DNA of 64,000 nucleotides. It comes from Oscarella lobularis. Lineage: Eukaryota > Porifera > Homoscleromorpha > Homosclerophorida > Oscarellidae. The notes below the pieces were generated by a model. The model had not been told where the DNA came from, did no database searches, and was given only the letters and a program-made list of their open reading frames with translations. This document shows positions 1 to 10,688 of the stretch, in pieces. The translations under genes were made by a program, and so were the position numbers. Positions within the stretch are counted from its first letter, which is position 1. Each line of letters begins with the position of its first letter. The stretch lies in NCBI RefSeq assembly GCF_947507565.1, contig NC_089176.1, forward strand, positions 2,604,001 through 2,668,000, read 5' to 3'.

Positions 1-100
1 GCCGACAAGAAACGTACAGTGATTGCTTCGGCTTGAAGGCTCTCACAGCGACCTTCAATCTGAGTTACTCTGTGCGGATTGAGCCGTCTAGACATCTAAT
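1..100 (-). pseudogene. CTHRC1-like half-gene relic, cut by window start
   Basis: This stretch matches the fragments at 7110-7292 and 17308-17490 almost base for base. It encodes part of the CTHRC1 C-terminal domain and then runs directly into the sequence that normally lies in intron 2. The first half of the last exon is missing, as in the other two copies, so it is a relic. The rest lies outside the window. Confidence 0.7.
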
Positions 101-435
101 GCCATAATAGATTCATACACTTGCTCATGATAGCCTTAGACTAAATCACATTCAAGGCTTGATCTTTTATGGTTTTGTGCGTGATGGTGTGTGCCCGCTT
201 CTGTTTAGCCAGCATCTGCGTCTGTCTTTTTAATTATTAGCTAATAAAGGTTGGCAACGGCACCCATGGGCTCTGTGCGTGTGCATCTGTTGCTTGGCGC
301 AGCGCTTGGTCTTCCTGCAGAGCGAAATAAGTCTGAGCGGTTCAAAATTCAGGAAAAAAGGTCTGGTGCAGGTACGTGAAAGAAAAAGAAAGAAAACATG
401 TTTCAAGCAGGCTGCAACGGTTAGGTATGGTGTTT
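101..435. other. Spacer between half-gene relic and collagen gene A
   Basis: No gene is visible. The same spacer recurs at 7293-7632 and 17491-17839, so it belongs to the duplicated unit. It carries a purine-rich A/G tract near 375-400, just past the 3' end of the minus-strand collagen gene. Confidence 0.6.
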
Positions 436-1303
436 CTATGGCTGAGGTGGAGGCAATTCTTCAATGATGATCCTTGACATTGCATTCCATCCAGAGTTAG
501 CATTGTATTGATCGCGAGGATCTTTAACGCATTTTCCAACATGAATGCCTACTGCTATCGTCCCAGCAGGAAGCCTCTCGCAGTGACCTTCAATCTGAGT
601 CACTCTGTGGGAATCGTCTTTTCCTGACCCTCCGTATATTATTCCTTCGATGGTTGCAGGATTTCCACATTCGTTTCCATTGAAAGTGAAGTACCAGCGG
701 TTGCAGCAAGCACCAGAACTGCAATACGTTCGGAGTGTCCCCTGATAGAGAACACGAATTGCTGTGGTATGAGACTTTTTCACAAAGTTACACGCCTACA
801 TGATAATCTGCATGATAATACACAAAACATACAGTATTGCATGTACCTTAAGAAGGCCCACATCCAAACCTGAACTTGTATGCCACACGCAATGCTTCCA
901 GTTGAGTTCACCAACAGGCCCAGGTGGACCCACTTCTCCTTTAGCACCGCTATCTCCTTTAATTCCTTTCTGACCCGTATTTCCATGAATACCGTCACGT
1001 CCATTGTTTCCAGCTAAACCGATGTCTCCTTTAGCGCCTCTATCTCCTTTTATTCCTCTCTCGCCCTTCACTCCATCCACGCCATCACGTCCATCTCTTC
1101 CAGGCAAACCGTGCTGTCCTGGTATGCCTGCAGCCAGTGATGGACACTGGGCAGAAACAAAAACCTCACGTGAACCACCTCCGAAATTACACGCAGTCTA
1201 CCTTGCATTTATCTTTATCAGAATTCGCTGCACTGGTAAGAGTGAGAGATAAACACGCAAGAACAGAAAACACGATGTGAAAGTTGACGCACATCATCGG
1301 CAT
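436..1303 (-). CDS. CTHRC1-like secreted collagen, copy A (C/E hybrid)
   Basis: Three exons, 1202-1303, 847-1146 and 436-795, all joined in phase 0, give 253 aa (human CTHRC1 is about 243 aa). Exon 1 is a signal peptide with a hydrophobic core and a small-residue TSA cleavage region. Exon 2 holds imperfect Gly-X-Y repeats and then NWKHCVW and DVGLLK. Exon 3 is the globular C-terminal domain with the [22 protein letters not shown] and [15 protein letters not shown] blocks, which match the CTHRC1 C-terminus closely. CTHRC1 is a secreted matrix glycoprotein linked to Wnt/PCP signalling and collagen deposition in vertebrates; the role here is unknown. The 3' part matches copy C. The 5' part, including the signal peptide and promoter, matches copy E. 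Confidence 0.9.
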
Positions 1304-1355
1304 TGATCTGCACTAAGGTCGAGGCTCGTTTGAGCTGATAACCAAGCTGCCACTG

Positions 1356-1363
1356 TTTATATA
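1356..1363 (-). promoter_or_regulatory. TATA box of collagen copy A
   Basis: TATATAAA on the minus strand, about 53 nt upstream of the ATG. All eight intact collagen genes have a TATA element at 43-61 nt. Confidence 0.6.
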
Positions 1364-1780
1364 TTGCTCAAGCGATCGCTATAAACCACGACCTTCCTGA
1401 CAATACTTTGATAGAAAACGGAAATCACGGATCCAAAATAATTGCCTAAAAGCCGGATTTTCTTTCATATCTACTCAACCGCTCAAACGGTTCTGGTAGG
1501 ACTCTCACTGGATTAGTATAACGCGGAAAGCAGGCGGCTCATGCACGCAACGACTCAGTTTGCCTGCACTGATGACGAAAACTCCCGCCTTTTCCTAAAG
1601 GTACAAAGAACGACATTCCATTGTTCATTGCAACGGAAGCAGACTGCAGGAGACGGATCGCGTCCACTCGAAATTCTGTGTATTTCCCCGGAGGCAAACG
1701 CACGTGCACAAGCTAATTGCTACGTAGTCAACACAGAAGCAAACACGCAGTTCTGCGATAGACGACCGGCCGATCGCTAT

Positions 1781-1860
1781 TGAGGGTGAGATAGTTCTTC
1801 AATGATAATTCTTGACATGGCATTCCCTCCGGAAAGGCATCATGTTGACTATTTGCAATC
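1781..1860 (-). pseudogene. Stub of a CTHRC1-like last exon
   Basis: The plus strand here is a diverged version of the end of a collagen gene. It corresponds to the IVIEELPPP / SGWNAMSR coding segment, and the similarity fades by about 1860. It lies directly 3' of NLR1 and has an identical partner at 11909-11990. It shows that a collagen gene once lay next to this receptor. Confidence 0.65.
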
Positions 1861-1897
1861 CTGACCTTTCCACGATCGAGTTCACACGAAATGCTTT

Positions 1898-4800
1898 TCA
1901 ATTCTTTTGGTCGTTCGGATCACCTACACTAAATGCATTCACTGGCAAGAGGCCGCTGAGAGACCTCTTGGCCTCTACCACCCGTGCACTTTCTTCCCTC
2001 TCCCGCTGATTCAAATGATCATGCTCCGCTGAGCCGTCATCTGAACCAGCAGAAAGCGCGTCTTCATTAAAGCTGGAGAACAGTAGATCGCTACTACTAA
2101 TCCGACTAGCAGAGCAGCGCGAAAGTTTTCGCGATGAACGGGGAAGACAACAAGCTCCGATACCCATTCTGGTCGCCGAATACAATCCTTTCAGCCAATT
2201 GCAAAGATTGACCGGCCTCACTGAGACAGAAAAAATTGACGACGAAGATCTCGAAGACATCAGTGAGGAGTACCGCTTGTGCAAAGTAGGCAAGGGTGCT
2301 GACGTTTGACCACCTGGCAGGTCGGAAGACGAAGGCAGAATATCGTCAAGAAAACTGTCGCCTAGTAAGCTATTAGTAAGAGACGTGTCATAATTCACCC
2401 TTGGAGTGCCTAAACTCAATGGCAGTGAATTCATCGGCGATCCAGTACAATGACTGTCCACTGATTTGTAAGGGTTGGTGCTGTCAGACGTCCAGCCGCA
2501 AACTCCTTGAGAGCTGTACAGCGTTAGGACGTCTATGTCATCGGATGAGACGATCAGATCAGCCCGATTTCTTACTGCATGCACGTACACGCGAAACCGC
2601 CTGTTCTCTTCAGCCGCTTCCGACGGCAGCAGCTCCTCGCTCTCCTCCGCCAGTGAAAAGAACTTATCCGCCTTTTCCAGCGTAGCCAAGCCCTCATCCC
2701 GACGTCCTTCCTTAAGGAGCTCTCGTCCTTCATAAACCAAATGCTTAGCAACAGTAACCGTTGCAAAAATCTGCAAAGGAATCGTCTCGCAAGACGGCTC
2801 GTCCTCCAAAAGATAGATGACTTCTTCAAGTTCGTTTCGAGCTGTCGCGCTAAGACGGCCAACACGGACAGAAGCGCCTAGCCGGCTTATGCCCACCAGG
2901 TACCAAAACGTTGCAAAGGACAGATGATCACATTGCAATGCCGAGGCCATTTTCAACGCTGACACATGATGGCTTAGTGCGTCGTCATACCTTTCCTGAC
3001 AGAAGAAGCAATGACCTAGACGCGAAAGCAACGAGCAAGTGTCAGGATAGCTTCCACCGCACTTCCTTCCAAAGCGAACGTTGCAAAAGGCAAGAGCTTC
3101 AGAGAGACGAGCGACAGCCAGCTCGTATTCTCCAATGCTGACGTATGCATCCGCAAGAACGCGGAAGACGTCAACGTACTCCCGAGTCTCTTTCAGTGGA
3201 GTAGAATCGCCGCCCAATTCCAGTAAATTCAACAAACGTTTGATGGCAGCCTGGGACTCATTCTTCTCGACTTGCAGTCTTGCTTTCATTATTTCACTTT
3301 GAAAGTACCATCGTCTGTTACTGCCGCGAAGCGCTTGTTCTCCGCCTGGCCAAGCCGGTGTACTTGTATCTGCACCTTCCAAGTCATTCCCGTCCAGACA
3401 GGATTCGGCGAAGCGAAAGGAAAGCTTTCCTTTGTCAAGTTCGTTGCGTCGTTTAGCAGCTGCGAATATGCAGCTGCTGAAAAAAGCTCTTCGTTCCGTC
3501 GGCGTGAAACATACTCGCAGCATTGACTTGTGATCGAGTGCAAGACGAATATACAGCTTGTACACTTCGTCGTGCGCACTAGCTAATTCAACGAGGCTAA
3601 GCACGCGTCTAATGTCCTTAATCATGCCGTGAAGAGTCTTGAGGGCCTTGCAAGGATCATGATCGTATTCCTTTTCGAGAATAGGAAACAGTTTTTTCAG
3701 CCAACGTTTGCAATACCTTTCCGTAGCGTCTGACAGGAATTTCTCGTTCGGCAGTTTTTTCTCACGCAAGAATTCTCGGAAAATTCTTAGAAGATAGAAG
3801 TGATCTCGTCTGTCAGCGTCTTGCACGATCAAGGAATAATTGTCCAAATAATCTATGACTTCTGTTGTCATCTTTCATGCCAACGACGTACGCGCCGTCT
3901 GCTTTGCTAAACGACCCGTCAAACAGGGCCAAAGATGGAAGATAGGCCAGTTTGTCATCGGAAAGACTCTTAAAAAGCTTTTCAAAATGACAAATGGCTG
4001 CGTCGCAGCACGACTTCTCAAAGCAATCAAACGGACGTTCGAGCAGAGTATCGAAGCGCTCCTTCGTTGACTGACCGGCACCGAGAGGTATTTGTAATAA
4101 AAATCCGGGTAGACCTTGGCAAACGTCCTGCGCCAGCATTTCAGCTTCTGAATCACTAAACCGGTCACAAAAAAAGAACTTGAGCACCTTACATGCCGGC
4201 TCTACGGTTAATGGCTTTACGTCGACTTCCTGAACCCGTCCACGTCCCTTTAGACGTCGACCTAAGCGGTAGCACGACGTCACGATGAGAGTTAACTCTC
4301 GTTTACCAGCCTTCGTGATGGATGTCAGCAATTCAATAAACGGTTGCCCATTATTTGATTTGAGAGCCATGTCAGCATTGTCAATGACAATGCAGAGATT
4401 ATTTATTTTCTGCACTCTCATCAGCAGTGACTTCTCTGGCGTTCTAGCATTCACAGAATGAAGATGGCCATATCTTAAATCAAGAGAATCTTGCAAGTGT
4501 TGGATGATCTCTTCCTTATTAGAACTGTGGCTAATGTCTACGTAGATGACTTCCCAAGGTGGATTGCGTTTCAAAACGTGATGAGCGGCAGTGATGGCAA
4601 TGGCACTTTTTCCGGCTGCTGGGGGACCAGAAATGCAGCACAGATGAAAGTCGGAGGACACGCTAGCGAGGACCGAGTCCAATTCAACGTCACGACCCAC
4701 TAAGCACGCAGGTTCACCAGGAAGTGATCCAACCGACGCACTGGCAAAAGGGCCGGTAGACTTCTTCAGAGAAGGAATAAATCCTACAACAAACAACGTG

Positions 4801-5426
4801 TCAAAAAATGCAAAAAAAGTCGATAAAGTTTACGTGATAGTTCGGCCATCACCATGTCCAAGGATTGCTGGCGGCTAAGACAGGAGCCTATTGTCAGCGA
4901 CTTAAAATTCGCCAGAAGGGGGCAGGATTTTTTCATTTCCTTGGCACTAATTTCTCCTTCGACGTACGTAGGAAGAAGTAGAAAATTCTCATCTTCGGAC
5001 GCTTTGAGAATGAGCGCCGATCCGACGGTGTTCTTGCGATCGCCGGCACGGATGGAACCTCGCGAAACGACGATGATGCCGTGCGTGCTTGCCTTGATTG
5101 CGGTGCTCGTCGCTTCGGTGACGCTTTCGCCCCAGAGGATCGACTTTTCCGACGAGAATACGCGAACGTCTGCCTTCTCCAAAGCGGCGCACAGCTCGTC
5201 GGCTAACTCCTTCGTATCTTCCGCGGAGCAGACGATAACGAAGGTATCTGCGATGTTAAAAGAAGGTTAGATGCGCAGGAAAACGAGACAGCGTCTATTC
5301 CGTCGGCCGCGTGCATGCGATGGGAGTGCGATAGCGCCAGGGGCCACCGTGTTTACTACTGTCTACGCCGAAGGAATGTTCAGCCTAGGTCTACTGCGTG
5401 AACAGTTTGCCTTTCGTGACGCTCAT
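1898..5426 (-). pseudogene. TIR-NB-ARC-TPR receptor NLR1, frameshifted by a 14-bp deletion
   Basis: Exons are 5411-5426 (16 nt, encoding MSVTK plus one base), 4834-5247 (TIR) and 1898-4783. NLR1 is nearly identical to NLR2 but lacks 14 bp at 3866/3867 inside the winged-helix domain. The reading frame then ends at 3813, giving a product of about 466 aa: TIR, NB-ARC with Walker A GPPAAGKS and Walker B LCIVIDNAD, and part of the winged helix. The downstream TPR and Ser-rich tail frame remains open to 1898, so the lesion is recent. A second length difference, seven versus eight A's near 4811, falls inside the 50-bp second intron and is harmless. The first intron has a GC donor. Either a dead gene or a TIR-NB truncation; sequencing error must be excluded. 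Confidence 0.85.
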
Positions 5427-5766
5427 CGCTGGCTTGCGTTGCAGCTCTGTTGTGAACGTGCTCCTCGATCGACGAAGTTCACCGGTGTCCCGGCTTTGGT
5501 AAGAGGGCGGACCGTGTCGTCTCCCACGGTCGATCTCCCAGGGTCTAACTACAGTAGATAGTCATTGATTAGATTCATGCTTCCTAAATTTTCTACAGAT
5601 TGCTCACGAAAGCGTTGTACCATCTAGTCAATATGAAATTGGTTGCTGTATGTATCTATTTCTACAATTGGAGCCTGCTGTCATTTAGCAAATCAACTGG
5701 TAGGCAAAACAAAGTGCAACACAGAAATCACATCAAAGCGGATCAGGCGTCTCTAATGACTGTCTA
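5427..5766. other. Spacer between NLR1 and collagen B
   Basis: This is the 5' flank of NLR1 and the 3' flank of collagen B, and no ORF is convincing. It matches 15569-15921. No TATA box is seen upstream of NLR1, unlike NLR3 and NLR5. Confidence 0.5.
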
Positions 5767-6577
5767 TCAGTATGTCTGAGGTGGAGGCAGCTCTTCAATG
5801 ACAATTCTTGACATTGCATTCCATCCACTGTAAGCATCATGTTGACCGAAGGAGCGTCGTACGCATTTGCCGACAAGAAAACGTACAGTGATTGCTCCGG
5901 CTTGAAGGCTTTTACAGTGACCTTCAATCTGAGTTACTCTGTGCGGATTGTCTTTTGCTGGTGATCCGTAAATTATGCCTTCAATGGTTGCAGGATTTCC
6001 ACATTCGTTTCCATTGAAAGTGAAGTACCAGCGGTTGCAGCAATCACCAGAGCTGCAACGTGTTCTAAGAGTTCCCTGATATAGAACACGAATTGCTGTA
6101 GCATGAGACTGTTTCACAAAGCTACACCCCTACATGATAATCCATCTATCCAATGCCATAATAGTATATAATATACTCATACCTTAATAAGACCTACATC
6201 CAAATCTGACTCAGCAAACCAAACGCAGTGCTTCCAGTTATTAAGCTTGCCAGGTCCCGGCAATCCCACGTCTCCCTTTGCACCGCTATCTCCCTTCTCG
6301 CCTTTTTCGCCTGGCTTTCCATTGGTTCCGTCAATACCATCACGCCCATCCCTTCCAGGTAATCCGTGATGACCCGGTATGCCCGGTATTCCCGCACCAC
6401 TACTGCACTGACACTGCTGACACTGAGACTCCTAGTAGGACAAGACGAGTATAGAAAAAGGTCAGTTCTTCATACTTGACAATGCACCTTTTCATCGTCT
6501 GACTTCACCATAGCACTGATGAGGGTTGAAAGAAGGAGAACAGATAGAGAAATAATGAGACTGCCACGTGAAATCAT
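5767..6577 (-). CDS. CTHRC1-like secreted collagen, copy B
   Basis: Exons 6488-6577, 6183-6431 and 5767-6129 are in phase 0 and give 233 aa. The signal peptide is MISRG plus a Leu/Ile/Ser core ending LISA. Exon 2 starts with a Cys/Gln-rich [11 protein letters not shown] segment that copies A, C, D and E lack. A shorter collagen run follows, with [18 protein letters not shown]. The extra cysteines could disulphide-link chains (inference). The C-terminal domain ends PPPQTY, one residue longer than its relatives. B and B' differ at a few residues only. Confidence 0.9.
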
Positions 6578-7109
6578 GCTCCAGCCTCTTCACCAATGCC
6601 TGAGGCTGCTACTGCGGTTAGGTCTGAACTCAGGCCTTTTATATACCCGCCTAAGACACGGTTTTCCTGCATCTTTGCGGTTTTCCCTCATTCCAACTTG
6701 ATGCATTTACCGTACGGTATAACTGTTATATTGTCCAAGAGAAATAAACCTATTTGAGTTTACTTTAATTAATCAAGAGGTATACTTTTATTTATGGTAG
6801 ACAGGTAATCATGTACGGCACCCGGTAGATTGGCCAATATGCTTCGAGGGTTGTTCCGTCGTAAAATAAATTAATATCACTATCACTATCACTATCACTG
6901 GTGAGAAGGCGGACCGCACTAACTACAGTAAATTTTCGACAGGTTGTTCACGAAAGCGTTGTGCCATCTACCCACTGCAAAGGTCAACATGAAATCGGTT
7001 GCTGTGTATTCCTAAAATTGGAGCCTTCACTCTGCTGTCATTTAGCAAGGCAAAACAAAGTACAACACAGTAATCACATCAAAGCAGATCAGGCATCTCT
7101 AATGACTCT
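6578..7109. other. Collagen B promoter and spacer with ATCACT repeat
   Basis: No gene is seen. After the B promoter the stretch is AT-rich and holds a short hexanucleotide repeat (ATCACT, about four units, 6875-6899). It matches 16733-17307, where the repeat is at 17063-17087. Confidence 0.55.
6638..6645 (-). promoter_or_regulatory. TATA box of collagen copy B
   Basis: TATATAAA on the minus strand, about 61 nt upstream of the B start codon. Confidence 0.6.
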
Positions 7110-7292
7110 CTATGTCTGAGGTGGAGGCAGCTCTTCAATGACAATTCTTGACATAGCATTCCATCCGCTGTAAGCATCATGTTGACCGACCGAGTTTGCC
7201 GACAAGAAACGTACAGTGATTGCTTCGGCTTGAAGGCTCTCACAGCGACCTTCAATCTGAGTTACTCTGTACGGATTGAGCCGTCTAGACAT
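7110..7292 (-). pseudogene. CTHRC1-like half-gene relic
   Basis: Only the second half of the last exon survives: TQIEGRC to [19 protein letters not shown], with internal loss around the GKC block. Upstream it is fused to B-type intron 2 sequence, so about 175 bp including the [15 protein letters not shown] block are gone. No collagen or signal-peptide exon follows. The same broken structure occurs at 17308-17490 and at the window start, so the break predates the block duplication. Confidence 0.75.
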
Positions 7293-7632
7293 CTAATGCC
7301 ATAATAGATTCATACACTTGCTCATGATAGCCTTAGACTAAATCACATTCAAGGCTTGATCTTTTATGGTTTTGTGCGTGATGGTGTGTGCCCGCTTCTG
7401 TTTAGCCAGCATCTGCGTCTGTCTTTTTAGTTACTAGCTAATAAAGGTTGGCAACGGCACGCATGGACTCTGTGCGTGTGCATCTGTTGTTTGGCGCAGC
7501 GCTTGGTCTTCCTGCAGAGCGAAATAAGTCTGAGCGGTTCAAAATTCAGGAAAAAAGGTCTGGTGCAGGTAGGTGAAAGAAAAAGAAAGAAAACATGTTT
7601 CAAGCAGGCTGCAACGGTTAGGTATGGTGTTT
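7293..7632. other. Spacer 3' of collagen C
   Basis: Second copy of the spacer seen at 101-435. Nothing recognisable apart from the A/G-rich tract near 7575-7595. Confidence 0.5.
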
Positions 7633-8502
7633 CTATGACTGAGGTGGAGGCAATTCTTCAATGATGATCCTTGACATTGCATTCCATCCAGAGTTAGCAT
7701 TGTATTGATCGCGAGGATCTTTAACGCATTTTCCAACATGAATGCCTACTGCTATCGTCCCAGCAGGAAGCCTCTCGCAGTGACCTTCAATCTGAGTCAC
7801 TCTGTGGGAATCGTCTTTTGCTGACCCTCCGTATATTATTCCTTCAATGGTTGCAGGATTTCCACATTCGTTTCCATTGAAAGTGAAGTACCAGCGGTTG
7901 CAGCAACCACCAGAAGTGCAATACGTTCGGAGTGTCCCCTGATAGAGAACACGAATTGCTGTGGTATGAGACTTTTTCACAAAGTTACACGCCTACATGA
8001 TAATCTGCATGATAATACACAAAACATACAGTATTGCATGTACCTTAAGAAGGCCCACATCCAAACCTGAACTTGTATGCCACACGCAATGCTTCCAGTT
8101 GAGTTCACCAACAGGCCCAGGTGGTCCAACTTCTCCTTTAGCACCGCTATCTCCTTTAATTCCTTTCTGACCCGTTTTTCCATGAATACCGTCATGTCCA
8201 TTGTTTCCAGCTAAACCGATGTCTCCTTTAGCGCCTCTATCTCCTTTTATTCCTCTCTCGCCCTTCACTCCATCCACGCCATCACGTCCATCTCTTCCAG
8301 GCAAACCGTGCTGTCCTGGTATGCCTGGTATTCCTGCACCCAACAGCGAAGACTAGATGCAGAAAAGATCACGTAACCTGCCTTAGAGGTTATAAGTAAG
8401 ACTTTCTACCTTGCTATTATCAGAGTCTTGTGCTCTGGTGAGAGATAGAAGCACAAAAACATAAAACGCAATCAAAAGGTAGGTGCTGAACTTTGTCGTC
8501 AT
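7633..8502 (-). CDS. CTHRC1-like secreted collagen, copy C
   Basis: Exons 8410-8502, 8044-8352 and 7633-7992 give 253 aa. The signal peptide is [16 protein letters not shown] plus a Leu/Ser core ending TRA, followed by QDSDNSK. The collagen exon is the long type, about 20 imperfect Gly-X-Y triplets including [34 protein letters not shown] and GPPGPVG. It then has NWKHCVW and the C-terminal domain. All three exon junctions have consensus donors (GTAGAA, GTACAT) and TAG acceptors. This is the cleanest model of the family and was used to place the exons of the others. Confidence 0.92.
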
Positions 8503-8545
8503 TGATCACAAAAAAAACGATGCTGTTTGAGTCCAATTTTTACTG

Positions 8546-8553
8546 TTTATATA
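8546..8553 (-). promoter_or_regulatory. TATA box of collagen copy C
   Basis: TATATAAA about 44 nt upstream of the C start codon, identical in context to copies C' and D. Confidence 0.65.
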
Positions 8554-8887
8554 GTGTTTGACTAATCGCTCTAAATAACGGGTCTTCCTGGCTCAATCAA
8601 AAAACGCGGAGTTACTCTACCTGCCGTCAGACTGCAAATACTAGAGTATAGTGGTACAGTCAGATGTCCGCGTCTACTAAATTATTTTAGCATTTTGAGA
8701 CGTTTCCTGTGATCAAGAATGCCAAAACACGAAGTCCCCGCATCTTTTGCCACGTGGAAAGCCTCCAGGAGCGGGAACTGGCCCACGCAGTGTCGTGCTT
8801 TGCCGAAGCGATGACGAAAATGCCGTAGAAAATAGTAGCGCCAGCGGCCACCGTGTTCAGCCTAGATCTACTGCGTGAACAGCTTGC

Positions 8888-8903
8888 CTTTCGTGACGCT
8901 CAT
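8888..8903 (-). pseudogene. Orphan NLR first exon with GC donor
   Basis: This 16-nt segment encodes MSVTK plus one base and is followed by GCAAGC. It matches the first exon and donor of NLR1/NLR2, and the flanking leader also matches their 5' flank. No TIR exon follows, so a receptor body has been deleted here. Partner at 19202-19217. The rest of 8503-9195 is collagen C promoter and a conserved CACGTGG-containing block near 8730-8830 that recurs near 10340-10430 and 19020-19115. Confidence 0.7.
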
Positions 8904-9195
8904 TGCTGGCTCGCGTTGCAGCTCTGTTGTGAACGTGCTCCTCGATCGACGAAGTCACCGGTATCCCGGCTTTGGACCGCGTCGTCTACAGTAGATAATC
9001 ATTGATTAGATTTCCTGCATGATAAATTTTCGACAGGTTGTTCACGAAAGCTACAACTATCTACCAAAATGAAATTGGTTGCTGCATATATTCCTAAAAT
9101 TGGAGCCTGCTGTCATTTAGCAAATCAACTGGTAGGCAAAACAAAGTACAACACAGAAATCACATCAAAGCAGAGCAGGCGTCTCTAATGATTCT

Positions 9196-10065
9196 CTATG
9201 TCTGAGGTGGAGGCAGCTCTTCAATGACAATTCTTGACATTGCATTCCATCCACTGTAAGCATCATGATGATCCCGAGGAGATCGAATGCATTTGCCGAC
9301 ATAAAAGCCTACTGATATCGTCTCAGCAGGAAGCTTCTCGCAGTGACCTTCGATCTGAGTCACTCTGTTGGGATCGTCTTTTGCTGGCCCTCCGTATATT
9401 ATTCCTTCAATGGTTGCAGGATTTCCACATTCGTTTCCATTGAAAGTGAAGTACCAGCGGTTGCAGCAAGAACCAGAACTGCAATACGTCCGAAGTGTTC
9501 CCTGATAGAGAACACGAATTGCCGTGGCATGAGACTTTTTCACAAAGTTACACGCCTACATGATAATCTGCATGATAATACACAAAACATACAGTATTGC
9601 ATGTACCTTAACAAGGCCCACATCCAAACCTGAACTTGCATACCACACGCAATGCTTCCAGTTGAGTTCACCAACAGGCCCAGGTAGACCCACTTCTCCT
9701 TTAGCACCGCTATCTCCTTTAATTCCTTTCTGACCTGTTTTTCCATGAATACCGTCACGTCCATTGTTTCCAGTTAAACCGGTGTCTCCTTTAGCGCCTT
9801 GATCTCCTTTTATTCCTCTCTCGCCCTTGACTCCATTCACGCCATCACGTCCATCTCTTCCAGGCAAGCCGTGCCGTCCTGGTATGCCTGGTATTCCTGG
9901 GCCCAACAGTGAAGACTAGACGCAGAAAAGATCACGTAACCTGTCTTAGAGGTTATAAGTAAGACTTTCTACCTTGCTATTATCAGAGTCTTGTGCTCTG
10001 GTGAGAGATAGAAGCACAAAAACATAAAACGCAACCAAAAGGTAGATGCTGAACTTTGTCGTCAT
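9196..10065 (-). CDS. CTHRC1-like secreted collagen, copy D
   Basis: Exons 9973-10065, 9607-9915 and 9196-9555 give 253 aa. It is the same exon type as copy C and about 90 per cent similar by eye. Differences include GPGIPGIPGRHG at the start of the collagen run, GDTGLTGNNG, and a C-terminal domain with [30 protein letters not shown]. It has no block-1 equivalent, which fits the copy-number difference between the two duplicated units. Confidence 0.92.
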
Positions 10066-10107
10066 TGATCACAAAAAACCGATGCTGTTTGAGTCCAATT
10101 TTTACTG

Positions 10108-10115
10108 TTTATATA
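10108..10115 (-). promoter_or_regulatory. TATA box of collagen copy D
   Basis: TATATAAA about 43 nt upstream of the D start codon. Confidence 0.65.
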
Positions 10116-10688
10116 GTGTTTTGACTAATCGTAACAGTACGGGCTTCCTGACTCAATCCAAAACGCGGAGTTGCTCATACCACAAAGCACGTCACTGCCG
10201 GAGATAATGAATGAGATTGAAGGACCGCTAGGATCCAAGACCGTCAGACCATAAATACTCTACCTCAGTCGTGTGGTCAGGTGTCCACGTCTAAACGAGC
10301 ATTGTCTCATTTTGAGGCGTTTCATGTAAAATACAGTTCCCGCATCTTTTGTCACGTGGAAAGCCTCCAGGAGCAGCAAATGGCCCACGCAGTGTCGTCC
10401 TTAGCCGAAGCGATGACGAAAACACCGTTTTTTCCGCAAGAAGAGGACGGAGCTCAACCATTGTAATAAGAACAATGTGTTCTTTACTACAGCAGAGGCG
10501 GCCCGACAAAACAAACAGCGTCCACTCCGGGGGAAAGCAGATAGACGTACATCAGCGGTCACGTGCACTTATCGAATATTGATTATCACCCAAGGACAAT
10601 GTTATCGATAGCACGTAATAGCAAAAGGAGGATTTCCCAGAGACAAACAATATACACACAAGCGTTCCAGTTTAACAGTTCTTCTATC
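10116..10688. other. Upstream flank of collagen D
   Basis: No gene. The stretch contains the block near 10340-10430 shared with the upstream regions of copies C and C' (CACGTGG core, Arg/Ser-codon-like but not open). It may be a shared regulatory block or an old gene relic. Confidence 0.4.

Larger units (their letters stand above)
1140..9480. repeat. Tandem segmental duplication, copy 1 (about 8.3 kb)
   Basis: This block carries NLR1, collagen B, a half-gene relic, collagen C, an NLR exon-1 relic and the 3' part of collagen D. It is nearly identical, in the same order, to about 11290-19840; the offset is roughly 10.1-10.4 kb because of small indels. Edges are approximate and were placed where the two copies stop matching. 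Confidence 0.85.

Noticed and set aside
796-1107. Collagen exons read through their introns as separate short genes
   Set aside because: Frames end in intron sequence just past consensus donors; three-exon models close exactly.
4801-4860. Apparent frameshift between TIR and NB-ARC frames of NLR1
   Set aside because: The one-base homopolymer difference from NLR2 lies inside a 50-bp GT-AG intron; the exon phases agree.
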